This document shows positions 56,500 to 64,000 of a stretch of DNA of 64,000 nucleotides, piece by piece. Source of the DNA: Paenibacillus pini JCM 16418. GTDB taxonomy: Bacteria > Bacillota > Bacilli > Paenibacillales > Paenibacillaceae. A model generated the notes under the pieces. It was given only the letters and a program-made list of their open reading frames with translations, was not told the origin of the DNA and ran no database searches. Within the stretch, counting starts at the first letter, position 1; each line of letters opens with the position of its first letter. Location: positions 1 to 64,000 of the forward strand of contig NZ_BAVZ01000013.1 of NCBI RefSeq assembly GCF_000576305.1, given 5' to 3'. A program made the translations under genes and the position numbers.

Positions 56500-58209
56500 A
56501 TCATTTATACACTGAAAAATATTATAACACAGGTGCTAATAGCCGGATCATTCGCAATTCTCTTTCCGCTTGCGCTGGAGAAATATGTTCGAGCGTGTAG
56601 GATGAAGAATAAACTGACTTCAAATGGCTTCGAATTCATTATTATTATGACCAGCGCACTGAGTATTGTTCTCTGTTCTTTGTTCTCTTCCTCATTATTT
56701 GGAATCATACCACTTAATCTTGGCATTTTGCCGTTATTTATCGCGATACTCTATGGCGGATATAAGAGCGGTCTTCCGTTAGCGGCGCTTTATATTGTTC
56801 TCGATTTTATCTTTAGTGAAACATGGACATTGCCTGGATTCGTACTTCACACAGGTGTACTCATATATCCACTTCTACTATGGATGTCTCCACGGTTTCA
56901 ACAAGGCCCCCTCACCGAGAAAATCAACAAGCTTTGGATGTGTCTATTACCTGCAATACTATTGATCATTGCGTCACCCTTGATCGAGAATCCTCAACTA
57001 CATATCGTTAACTCTATACCTATTCTGATCGTCCTTTTTTACATGTTGCTCACGGTATTCACAGGCGGTATGCTCATATACGTTATTGAATATGCCATGG
57101 AGAAGCTGCTGCTCAAGGAACAAGTTATGGGAATTTCTGAGAAGTTTCTAAGAGAAGAAGAAAAGCTCCAACAAGTGATGGACGCGGCACCACTCTCCAT
57201 TGTGTCCGTTGACCACCAAGGCAAGATTACAAGTGTGAATGAAATGATGATGAATTTATTTAGAGGCAAACGGCCTCTCCTGACCAAATCCGATGTTCTT
57301 GGACATCCCGTAAACATGTTTATAGATATGATGGAACAGGAATATATGAATTACCGAATCGCACAGGCTCTGGGCGGTATCCGGATGGATAATGAGGTCA
57401 TCCGAATTAGCTCACATATGTTTTATACTAGTACGTCACCGCTTACGAACAACCATACGGGTGAAATTGTGGGTGCCGTGCTAGTCATTCAAGATATCAC
57501 AGAGCTGGAGAAGCTTCGCAGCGAGTTAGGAAATGTAGAGCGTCTTAGCCTAGTGGGGCAAATGGCTGCGAGCATTACGCATGAAATTCGTAACCCGATG
57601 GCCGTAGTCAGAGGATTCCTTCAATTGATGAAGGAGAAGAGTCCAGAATCGCTAGACCACTATTATCGGATTGTGATGGAAGAATTGGATCGTGCAAATG
57701 GAATTATTAATGACTTTCTCTCCCTTGCACAGAACCGGATCTCAGAGAAGCAATTATGGCAACTGGATCATATTATTCATGATTTAAGTCCACTACTGTG
57801 GGCTGATGCGAATCTACGTGGGCAAACCATTGAACTTATTCTAGATGCACAAATTCCTGCGCTTGAGCTAAATGCCAAAGAGATCAAGCAGCTACTTCTA
57901 AATTTATGCCGTAATGGCATGGAGGCTATGGAGGATAAGGGTCAACTTACGATCGAAACTCGTATAGACAAGCAGTATGTGGAAATGATTATTAAAGATA
58001 CGGGTCCTGGAATTTCTAAGAGCAAGCAGGAAAAGCTGTTTGAGCCCTTTTTTACAACTAAGGTGAAAGGGACTGGACTAGGTCTAGCCTTATGCTTAAG
58101 CATTGTTGAACGTCATAATGGTAAAATTAGTGTCGAATCGGAGGAAGGCGAGGGAACTGCATTTATAGTTAAATTCCCGCTCAATCGTTCCGTTCAATCG
58201 GTGAGTTAA
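56500..58209 (+). CDS. Sensor histidine kinase, KinB-like, with PAS domain
   Basis: About 569 residues: an N-terminal block of five to six membrane helices resembling the 5TM-LYT/KinB sensor, a PAS domain (about residues 225-335; MDAAPLSIVSVDHQGKITS), the phosphorylated histidine in AASITHEIRNPMAVV, and an ATPase domain with the N box LLLNLCRNGMEAM, DTGPGIS and GTGLGLALC. It belongs to the sporulation phosphorelay kinase group. The start is uncertain: the best ribosome site (GGAAGGAGGG) precedes ATC 56500 and ATT 56503; a TTG at 56434 lacks one. No cognate response regulator is nearby. Confidence 0.8.
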   Translation: MIYTLKNIITQVLIAGSFAILFPLALEKYVRACRMKNKLTSNGFEFIIIMTSALSIVLCSLFSSSLFGIIPLNLGILPLFIAILYGGYKSGLPLAALYIVLDFIFSETWTLPGFVLHTGVLIYPLLLWMSPRFQQGPLTEKINKLWMCLLPAILLIIASPLIENPQLHIVNSIPILIVLFYMLLTVFTGGMLIYVIEYAMEKLLLKEQVMGISEKFLREEEKLQQVMDAAPLSIVSVDHQGKITSVNEMMMNLFRGKRPLLTKSDVLGHPVNMFIDMMEQEYMNYRIAQALGGIRMDNEVIRISSHMFYTSTSPLTNNHTGEIVGAVLVIQDITELEKLRSELGNVERLSLVGQMAASITHEIRNPMAVVRGFLQLMKEKSPESLDHYYRIVMEELDRANGIINDFLSLAQNRISEKQLWQLDHIIHDLSPLLWADANLRGQTIELILDAQIPALELNAKEIKQLLLNLCRNGMEAMEDKGQLTIETRIDKQYVEMIIKDTGPGISKSKQEKLFEPFFTTKVKGTGLGLALCLSIVERHNGKISVESEEGEGTAFIVKFPLNRSVQSVS

Positions 58210-58330
58210 ACATATCCACTTTCGAGCCTATCCCTTGCTTTCATATCATAGGAATGTATAATATTATTAACAGCAATGGTTGTTTTGCAATAATATAAAT
58301 CACATGCTGAAGCCAGAGGAGTGATCAAGA

Positions 58331-58765
58331 ATGTCTATGTCATTTGACAGATATATGAAAGATATGATTCAACCGATGCGGGATGAGTTGACCAGTCTTG
58401 GTATTCAGGAACTTAGAACACCGGAAGATGTTGAACTACATCTATCTGACGCCAAAGGAACTACGCTAGTTGTCGTGAACTCGGTATGCGGATGTGCCGC
58501 TGGGCAGTGCCGTCCAGGTGTAGCTACTGCACTAAGTAACGATTTGGTACCAGACAACTTGTTCACTGTATTTGCCGGTCAAGATAAAGAGGCTACGGCT
58601 AAGGCACGTGAGTATTTCGCTCCGTATCCGCCATCATCACCTTCGATCGCAGTGCTTAAAGATGGAGAGCTCGTTCATTTCATTGAGCGTCATCAAATTG
58701 AAGATCGTTCAGCTGAAGAAATTGCTGCTGATCTGTCTGAAGCTTTTGATCGTGTGTGCCGTTAG
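58331..58765 (+). CDS. Bacilliredoxin, BrxA/BrxB (YphP/YqiW) family
   Basis: The 144-residue protein has a thioredoxin fold with the unusual CGC active site in NSVCGCAAGQCRPG. Length and motif match the YphP/YqiW bacilliredoxins, which remove bacillithiol from oxidised proteins. This implies a bacillithiol-based redox system in the organism. A GAGGAG site precedes the ATG. It is transcribed alone and is followed by a terminator. Confidence 0.92.
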   Translation: MSMSFDRYMKDMIQPMRDELTSLGIQELRTPEDVELHLSDAKGTTLVVVNSVCGCAAGQCRPGVATALSNDLVPDNLFTVFAGQDKEATAKAREYFAPYPPSSPSIAVLKDGELVHFIERHQIEDRSAEEIAADLSEAFDRVCR

Positions 58766-58790
58766 ATAACCGTACTGCATGTTACATATG

Positions 58791-58830
58791 GCCCCAGGAA
58801 TTCGGCATATCCGATTCCTGTGGGCTTTTG
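58791..58830 (+). terminator. Terminator after bacilliredoxin gene
   Basis: A 15-bp stem with one mismatch (58791-58805 with 58811-58825) is followed by a T run. Confidence 0.85.
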
Positions 58831-58913
58831 TATTTAAGATTAAGTGATTTGAAATTGGGCATGCTTAAGGGTTAGATGTGATGTTGCAAACTTATGAAAA
58901 GAGGTGCTTGATA

Positions 58914-59723
58914 GTGAGTTTACAGGATGAAATCATTGCAGATTTAAAAGTGAAGCCGGAAATTAATGTGGAAGAGGAAATCCGTACCAGAGTAAACTTT
59001 CTTAAAGCTTACGTCAAGAATGCCAACTCGAAGGGACTGCTCATTGCGATCAGTGGGGGGCTCGACAGTGCTGTAGCTGCGGGTCTATGTAAGCTTGCTA
59101 CCGATGAATTGACGAAAGAAAATGGACAAGAATATATGACTCTGGGTGTTTACCAGCCTTATGGCACACAGGATGATATCGACCATAGCTATGCGGTGTC
59201 CAAGGCGTTCAATCTTAAGCATACGCTTGAAACTAATATTGAAGATGCGGTCGGTGAAGTAGCTCTTGAAGTTGAACACGGACTCAAACAGTTGGGTATA
59301 CATCGCCACATCACACATCAGAACAAAGGAAACGTGAAAGCAAGAACGAGAATGGTTATGCAATATGCACTCTCATTCGATTTAAATCTACTCGTTGTAG
59401 GTACAGATCATGCTTCTGAAGCCATTACTGGATTCTATACCAAATGGGGCGATGGGGCGGTTGATATTACACCGCTTAGCACCCTTAATAAGCGTCAGGT
59501 TCGACAAATCGCTGCTTATATTGGTGTACCTCAGGCAATCCTCGAAAAGGCACCTACAGCCGGCCTGTGGGAAGGTCAGACAGACGAAGCTGAGCTTGGA
59601 ATTTCGTACGACGAAAATAGCGATTATCTCGAAGGCAAGCAGGTATCGGATGCTGCTCGCGAGAGTCTGGAGAGCTACTACAAGCGCACAGCGCATAAAC
59701 GTAATACAATTCCTGGCATTTAA
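58914..59723 (+). CDS. nadE: Ammonia-dependent NAD+ synthetase NadE
   Basis: The 269-residue enzyme has the ATP pyrophosphatase P-loop AISGGLDSAVAAGL, the NAD-synthetase segment NKGNVKARTRMVMQY, and GTDHASEAITGFYTKWGDGAVD. It amidates deamido-NAD+ to NAD+. The absence of an N-terminal glutaminase domain marks the ammonia-dependent form. GTG 58914 is chosen for its AGAGGTG site; upstream in-frame starts from 58878 lack one. Confidence 0.95.
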   Translation: MSLQDEIIADLKVKPEINVEEEIRTRVNFLKAYVKNANSKGLLIAISGGLDSAVAAGLCKLATDELTKENGQEYMTLGVYQPYGTQDDIDHSYAVSKAFNLKHTLETNIEDAVGEVALEVEHGLKQLGIHRHITHQNKGNVKARTRMVMQYALSFDLNLLVVGTDHASEAITGFYTKWGDGAVDITPLSTLNKRQVRQIAAYIGVPQAILEKAPTAGLWEGQTDEAELGISYDENSDYLEGKQVSDAARESLESYYKRTAHKRNTIPGI

Positions 59724-59744
59724 TGCTGAGGAATAGAAATACAT

Positions 59745-59792
59745 AAAGGGATCGTTCTTCCGTAGCTGACTACGGTATAGGACGATCCCTTT
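59745..59792. terminator. Terminator between nadE and CPBP gene
   Basis: A long hairpin (aaagggatcgt with acgatcccttt, plus an inner ccgta/tacgg) is flanked by A and T runs and lies between converging genes. Confidence 0.85.
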
Positions 59793-59834
59793 ATATGTCA
59801 TGCAGCAAGGTGCTCGCTAAAATGTGGTTTTAGT

Positions 59835-60608
59835 TCATGTGATTGCTTTGGTTTTCTTCTTCAAACTGCTTGCAATCCAAATACACTGAGCGAGGAGTAT
59901 CAAAATGACTAAGCCATCCATGATGACAGGTGTATTAATTGAAGTGCCAGCAACTTCTGGGCTCAGGAAGCGAATCAGATTATGTATAAAGTGAAACAAA
60001 ATGAGCGGCAGGATATTGTTATTCTTAATAATTAATAAGGAAAGAGCTGCACCAATAAGTAAGGCATAGATGATTTGCATGATTGTGTCGAGGAGATTCT
60101 GACCGGAAAGCATGTTAAGCAAGTGGGTAATACCGAATAGAACACTTGAAGTGATCACTGCTGTAGGGATACTTTTGTTGAGGAGTGCTTTTAGAATAAG
60201 GCCACGGTATACCGTCTCTTCTACAAATCCGACTAAGAGTGTGAAACCTAGGAAGTATAACAGCTCTGAGGAAGTAACCTCCTTGAAACCTGAGGCACTG
60301 ATTGCAGCTAGAACGGCAACGAATGGAAGATAGTAGAGCCATCCGCGTTTAGGTATTTCTAATAGCGGTCTAAAGCCCATATAACGCCATCTACGTTTCC
60401 AGGATAGATAAATGATAAGGGCGATCGCGATAGGAATGAATGCAATGAGTACAGGAAGTGTGGCATCGTCAACTTTTTTAATGGTAGCGTAGGCACCGGC
60501 TGCAAACATGATGATCAAAAGTAGCAGCTCGACAATGACAACCGTCCATATTGGATGCTTCTTAGCATACGGTGAAGTATTCTTATTATTCGTTATTTCA
60601 ATAGACAT
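59835..60608 (-). CDS. CPBP-family intramembrane metalloprotease
   Basis: The 257-residue protein has seven to eight membrane helices and the CPBP (CAAX-protease-like) motifs: EETVYRG with the paired glutamates and arginine, FGITHLLN, and LFHFIHN with metal-binding histidines. The family cleaves or modifies membrane peptides and includes bacteriocin self-protection proteins and stress-related proteases. The ATG at 60608 is preferred; an ATG four codons upstream overlaps its AAAGGA site. Confidence 0.88.
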   Translation of the reverse strand: MSIEITNNKNTSPYAKKHPIWTVVIVELLLLIIMFAAGAYATIKKVDDATLPVLIAFIPIAIALIIYLSWKRRWRYMGFRPLLEIPKRGWLYYLPFVAVLAAISASGFKEVTSSELLYFLGFTLLVGFVEETVYRGLILKALLNKSIPTAVITSSVLFGITHLLNMLSGQNLLDTIMQIIYALLIGAALSLLIIKNNNILPLILFHFIHNLIRFLSPEVAGTSINTPVIMDGLVILILLAQCIWIASSLKKKTKAIT

Positions 60609-60863
60609 TAGATCGGTCATTCCTTTGCATTTTTGATGAAATATTCATATCATAAAATATTGGATGTTACGATATTTAACCTCCTTAATATTTGGGTTTA
60701 ATGTAAATTAATACATAATAATATATATTATAATTGATGGATATGTATTTTGGGGCAAAAATGTAATTTTAAGTTCATAGAAATGGTTGCTAAGGTTACT
60801 CGCACGAAGGCTCGGCTCCTGTTACAATAAGAACTGATGTCAGGGAAGGAAGGTGCAGGGCGA

Positions 60864-61259
60864 TTGATCTATGGAATCGGGAACGATGTACTTGAAATCA
60901 AGCGGCTGTCGCTTCTGCTTGACGGACCTCTAGGTTTAAAGTTTATGGAGAGAGTGCTAACTTTAGAAGAGCGAGAAGAGGCACAGACCAGAGGCGGTAA
61001 GCTGACGGAGTTTGTAGCAGGACGTTTTGCGGCTAAAGAAGCGATTTCCAAAGCTTTTGGCTGCGGTATAGGGAAGAAGCTTAGTTTTACGGATATGAAC
61101 ATTTTGCCTGATGCATGTGGACGTCCAATCGTCGTGATTAACCCAGAAGCATGGAGACGCTTGGGTTTGCCAGGAGAACCTGAGTATCGGGTTCATTTGT
61201 CGATATCCCATCAGACAGAGCTAGCTTCAGCATTTGCCGTTGTGGAAAAATGCATGTAA
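60864..61259 (+). CDS. acpS: Holo-[acyl-carrier-protein] synthase AcpS
   Basis: The 131-residue protein has the AcpS signature GIGNDVLEIKR with its metal-binding aspartate, and the second motif FAAKEAISKAFGCGIG. It attaches 4'-phosphopantetheine to acyl carrier protein for fatty acid synthesis. The TTG at 60864 gives the usual length and begins the conserved LIYGIGNDV; an in-frame ATG at 60837 would add nine residues. The mutY gene follows 28 bp later in the same direction. Confidence 0.93.
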   Translation: MIYGIGNDVLEIKRLSLLLDGPLGLKFMERVLTLEEREEAQTRGGKLTEFVAGRFAAKEAISKAFGCGIGKKLSFTDMNILPDACGRPIVVINPEAWRRLGLPGEPEYRVHLSISHQTELASAFAVVEKCM

Positions 61260-61287
61260 TAGACCGAAAGGATTGAAATAGAATTTC

Positions 61288-62456
61288 ATGAACAATCAGA
61301 AACAACAAAGCTATTTCAGTAAACATCTGCTGGAATGGTATCTTGAGAACAAACGAGATTTGCCTTGCGTCGCCATCGCAATCCCTATTATATCTGGGTT
61401 TCAGAAATTATGTTACAGCAGACGAGAGTGGATACGGTAATCCCATATTTTAACCGATTTATTGAAAAGTTCCCTTCAATTGAAGCCTTGGCAGATGCGC
61501 CAGAACAGGAGGTACTTAAGAGCTGGGAGGGATTAGGGTATTACTCTCGCGCTCGAAATCTTCAGTTTGCAGCGAGACAGGTTAAAGAGCTACACGGAGG
61601 CATCGTACCGGATGATAAACAAGCTGTATTCGCGCTAAAGGGAGTAGGGCCATATACGGCGGGTGCTATCCTCAGCATCGCTTTTAATAAGCCTGAACCT
61701 GCGGTGGATGGCAATGTCATGCGTGTACTTTCCCGATATTTCCTTATTGAAGAAGACATCATGAAAGGGAGCACCCGTGCTTTTATGGAGAAGCTTGTCG
61801 TTATGCTTATTCCCGATGGACAGGCCTCTCACTTCAATCAGGCACTTATGGAGCTGGGTGCACTTGTCTGCACACCTAAATCACCACACTGCCTAACCTG
61901 TCCTGTTATGGAGCACTGTTCAGGACGAATTGAAGGCAGGGAGGAGACACTCCCCGTGAAGACTAAGGCTAAGCCGCCGCGTCCGGAATATCGTGTAGTT
62001 GCCCTCGTAGAAGGCACAGGTGAACATGAGGGAAGAGTACTCATTCGGCAACGGCCGCAATCTGGACTACTTGCACGGATGTGGGAACTCCCACATGTAC
62101 AGGTACCTATTGATCGCAGCGGGCGGATGCCTGATGAACCTGCGATGGACATTTTAGGCCGAGAGCTGGCGGATGAAGGGTTTAGAGCAAGACCATTGGA
62201 TCATCTGACGGATGCAGAGCATACGTTTAGCCATATTCACTGGAACCTACAAGTGTATCGATGCCGTGAAGAGGATCTGCCGCAGGTGGCAGAATCTAAA
62301 ACGAATTATAGCGTCCTTACAACTGAAGATGTTGATACGAATACCGACCAGCCCTCGTATATATGGATTAATAAAGAAGATATGGAGCAATACGCCTTTC
62401 CATTGGTATTCTTGAAGACACTGAATCTATATTTTGATAAGCAGCAGAGTAAATAA
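61288..62456 (+). CDS. mutY: A/G-specific adenine glycosylase MutY, frameshifted
   Basis: An N-terminal frame from ATG 61288 (SYFSKHLLEWYLENKRDLP) and a second frame up to 62456 join into a 389-residue protein if one G is added at 61367, giving the family sequence LPWRRHRNPYYIWVSEIM. It then has the catalytic Glu in WVSEIMLQQTRV, the helix-hairpin-helix LKGVGPYTAGAIL, the catalytic Asp in VDGNVMRVLSR, the 4Fe-4S cysteines (CTPKSPHCLTCPVMEHC), and a C-terminal NUDIX-like domain. MutY removes adenine opposite 8-oxoguanine. As read, the first 26 codons are out of frame with the rest. Confidence 0.9.
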
Positions 62457-62463
62457 CACAAAA

Positions 62464-62493
62464 AAACCCGCACTCCTTAAGGAATGCGGGTTT
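62464..62493. terminator. Bidirectional terminator
   Basis: aaacccgca pairs with tgcgggttt around a short inner tcc/gga stem, between converging mutY and sodA. Confidence 0.82.
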
Positions 62494-62506
62494 GCTTTAG
62501 GCTATA

Positions 62507-63124
62507 TTAAGCTTGTTTTGCTTGCTCGTAACGTTTGCCAACTTCATCCCAGTTCACTACGTTCCAGAAAGAAGCAATGTAATCAGGACGTTTGTTTTGG
62601 AATTTCAGGTAGTAAGCATGCTCCCAAACATCAAGTCCTAGAACTGGAGTCAGGCCTTCGCTGATTGGGTTGTCTTGGTTAGGTGTGCTAGTAACAGCGA
62701 GTTTGCCGTCTTTACCTACAACAAGCCATGCCCAGCCGCTACCGAAACGTGTAGTAGCTGCTTTAGCGAAATCTTCTTTGAATTTATCAAAGCCACCCAA
62801 TTCGTTGTCAATTGCTGTAGCCAATGCGCCAGTAGGATTACCGCCAGCATTAGGTCCAATAACTTCCCAGAATAGGGAGTGGTTTGCGTGTCCGCCACCA
62901 TTGTTACGAACAGCTGTACGAATGCTTTCAGGTACGCTATCTAGGTTTTGAAGAAGTTCTTCAATGCTCTTATTTTGGAGTTCAGGTGCATTTTCCAAAG
63001 CAGCATTCAAGTTAGTCACATATGTGTTATGGTGACGATCATGGTGGATCTCCATCGTCAAAGCGTCAATGTGAGGTTCAAGCGCGTTGTTCGAATAAGG
63101 AAGTGCCGGTAATTGAAATGCCAT
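62507..63124 (-). CDS. sodA: Superoxide dismutase, Mn/Fe type (SodA)
   Basis: The 205-residue enzyme has the Mn/Fe-SOD metal ligands: the first His in [16 protein letters not shown], the second in [12 protein letters not shown], and Asp/His in [12 protein letters not shown]. It dismutates superoxide in the cytoplasm. The Gln/Gly pattern suggests a manganese enzyme, not decisive without structural comparison. The ATG at 63124 follows GGGAGG. Confidence 0.95.
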   Translation of the reverse strand: MAFQLPALPYSNNALEPHIDALTMEIHHDRHHNTYVTNLNAALENAPELQNKSIEELLQNLDSVPESIRTAVRNNGGGHANHSLFWEVIGPNAGGNPTGALATAIDNELGGFDKFKEDFAKAATTRFGSGWAWLVVGKDGKLAVTSTPNQDNPISEGLTPVLGLDVWEHAYYLKFQNKRPDYIASFWNVVNWDEVGKRYEQAKQA

Positions 63125-63622
63125 AATTAAAAAACCTCCCGAAAATGTTTTTTTTATGGGATCAATAAAAGATGATCCATATCATAAAGCATGATTCAAG
63201 ATGTGATTTCATCCCAAAATGACATGCCCTATAGGCCGGAATATGTAGCTTAAATCGCAACTTAGTTATATTAAACCGTATTTTTTAGATTAAATCAACA
63301 TTTATGTTTACAAAGTCGATCTGCATAAAAAAGAATAAGTCTACATAGCCCGTATATATCTATTACCCTAGCGAGCGATAATTATGCGAGTCTATAAAAT
63401 CCATTAAATGTTAATTTTGCGATGCTAGAAAACAAATGCCTGATATAAAGCGCTTTCAAAAGAAATAGGGTGTTTTTTGAAGCATACTATGGTTTAATGA
63501 ATGATAAAGAGGGAATTTAACGGTTTTTGTCGTAATTTTTATTCTGGATTGTAAGAGGTTTGAGAGAGAAATAATCTCTTCTAAATCATCTGATTAAGCT
63601 GACAAAAAGGGAGATTTTATAC
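63125..63622. other. Divergent intergenic region with a cre-like site
   Basis: About 500 bp separates sodA and the acetyltransferase gene. It contains tataaagcgctttcaa at 63444-63459, close to the CcpA cre consensus (TGAAAGCGCTTTCA) but with the 5' TG changed to TA. No gene is seen. Promoters for both flanking genes should be here but none is a clear match. Confidence 0.4.
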
Positions 63623-64000
63623 ATGCATGTTCGTTCCTTTCAGTTGAGTGATTGTACATCGGTCACTGAATTACTGCAAATTGCTTTGTCCGAAGAATGT
63701 TACGAAAATACGATTGAACCGTTCTCAAGACAATTGTCATGGGACTCAGATTTGATTATGGTAGCAGAAGAAGATGGCGACATTATCGGTGCTTTGATCG
63801 GCACGATCGAGAACAATCATGGCTGCTATTACCGGATTGCGATTCACCCGGATTACCGCCGTCAAGGGGTAGGCAGTGCCTTGGTGTCTGCGATGGAAAG
63901 TCGGTTTCAACAACGTAAAGTAAGTCGGATTCTAGTTGCCGGAGATGAACACAACAAAGCGATTATGCCATTGTATGAAGCGATGGGATACGGAGCGAAT
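63623..64000 (+). CDS. GNAT-family N-acetyltransferase, 3' partial
   Basis: The first 126 residues of a GNAT protein are visible and the frame runs off the window end. It has the acetyl-CoA loop IAIHPDYRRQGVGSALV and the start of the last strand (LYEAMGYGAN). The ATG at 63623 follows AAAAAGGGAG. The substrate is unknown; the truncation is due to the window edge. Confidence 0.85.
   Translation, partial: MHVRSFQLSDCTSVTELLQIALSEECYENTIEPFSRQLSWDSDLIMVAEEDGDIIGALIGTIENNHGCYYRIAIHPDYRRQGVGSALVSAMESRFQQRKVSRILVAGDEHNKAIMPLYEAMGYGAN

Noticed and set aside
1..64000. CRISPR array, tRNA or rRNA genes, intact insertion sequence or prophage
   Set aside because: No regularly spaced long repeats with spacers, no cloverleaf or rRNA core sequence, and no transposase or phage structural gene was found.

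Overview
The window looks like chromosomal DNA of a spore-forming Gram-positive bacterium of the order Bacillales, most probably Paenibacillus or a close relative. This rests on strong Shine-Dalgarno sequences, many GTG and TTG starts, lipoprotein signal peptides, and a gene set that includes BdbC/BdbD, EcsA/EcsB, a bacilliredoxin, a KinB-like sporulation kinase, a TipA-type MerR regulator and MetE behind a cobalamin riboswitch. The genus is inferred from gene content only. No rRNA, tRNA, CRISPR array or intact mobile element was seen.

Layout. 1-3.6 kb: end of a large surface protein, a 1 kb gene-poor stretch with repeats, and a secreted metallophosphoesterase. 3.8-9.7 kb: a metal-resistance island with a CzcD-type zinc/cadmium exporter behind an ArsR/SmtB-like operator, CsoR, a promoter carrying CsoR-like boxes, a glutaredoxin, a DUF1541 lipoprotein, CopZ, CopA and a sulfite-reductase-like protein. 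9.9-13 kb: a small secreted protein, a WXG100-headed toxin with its probable immunity protein, and an HD-GYP protein. 13.3-18 kb: a DHA2 exporter, a relic of a DUF11 surface protein, a CorC/HlyC-type transporter and an AI-2E family permease. 18.2-24.3 kb: a DinG-like helicase, a serpin lipoprotein, a MarR regulator, an FAD-linked oxidase and a half-size MFS protein. 24.5-30.4 kb: MntH with MntR-like boxes, a ZIP transporter, cobalamin riboswitch plus metE, and a cyclophilin lipoprotein. 30.6-35.8 kb: a coiled-coil / zinc-ribbon / membrane-protein operon, an ArsB/NhaD-type permease with a structured leader, and an oligo-1,6-glucosidase-like enzyme. 35.8-40.3 kb: a MutS2-like ATPase behind a long leader with a seven-codon peptide and stacked hairpins, a decayed gene, a TipA-like MerR regulator and an fRMsr. 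40.5-46.9 kb: small and secreted proteins, including a lipoprotein behind a BlaI/CopY-type operator, a glucosaminidase-like protein, a TPM-domain coiled-coil protein and an esterase. 47-54.8 kb: BdbD-BdbC, an acetyltransferase, a DHA2 exporter with a MarR gene, an MFS protein and EcsA-EcsB. 55-64 kb: housekeeping genes (BaiN/HI0933-type flavoprotein, sensor kinase, bacilliredoxin, nadE, CPBP protease, acpS, mutY, sodA, and a truncated acetyltransferase).

Two observations stand out. First, nine plus-strand reading-frame breaks in eight genes are each repaired by adding one G to a G or G-run, and a tenth break (ecsA) is compatible. This points to a systematic base-loss artefact or an unusual mutation signature, so these genes are annotated as single interrupted genes. 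Second, the MutS2-like gene has an architecture typical of antibiotic-inducible ribosome-protection genes: promoter, well-translated short peptide, a downstream segment complementary to the peptide codons, and terminators just before the coding region. It is the best candidate here for an undescribed regulated system.
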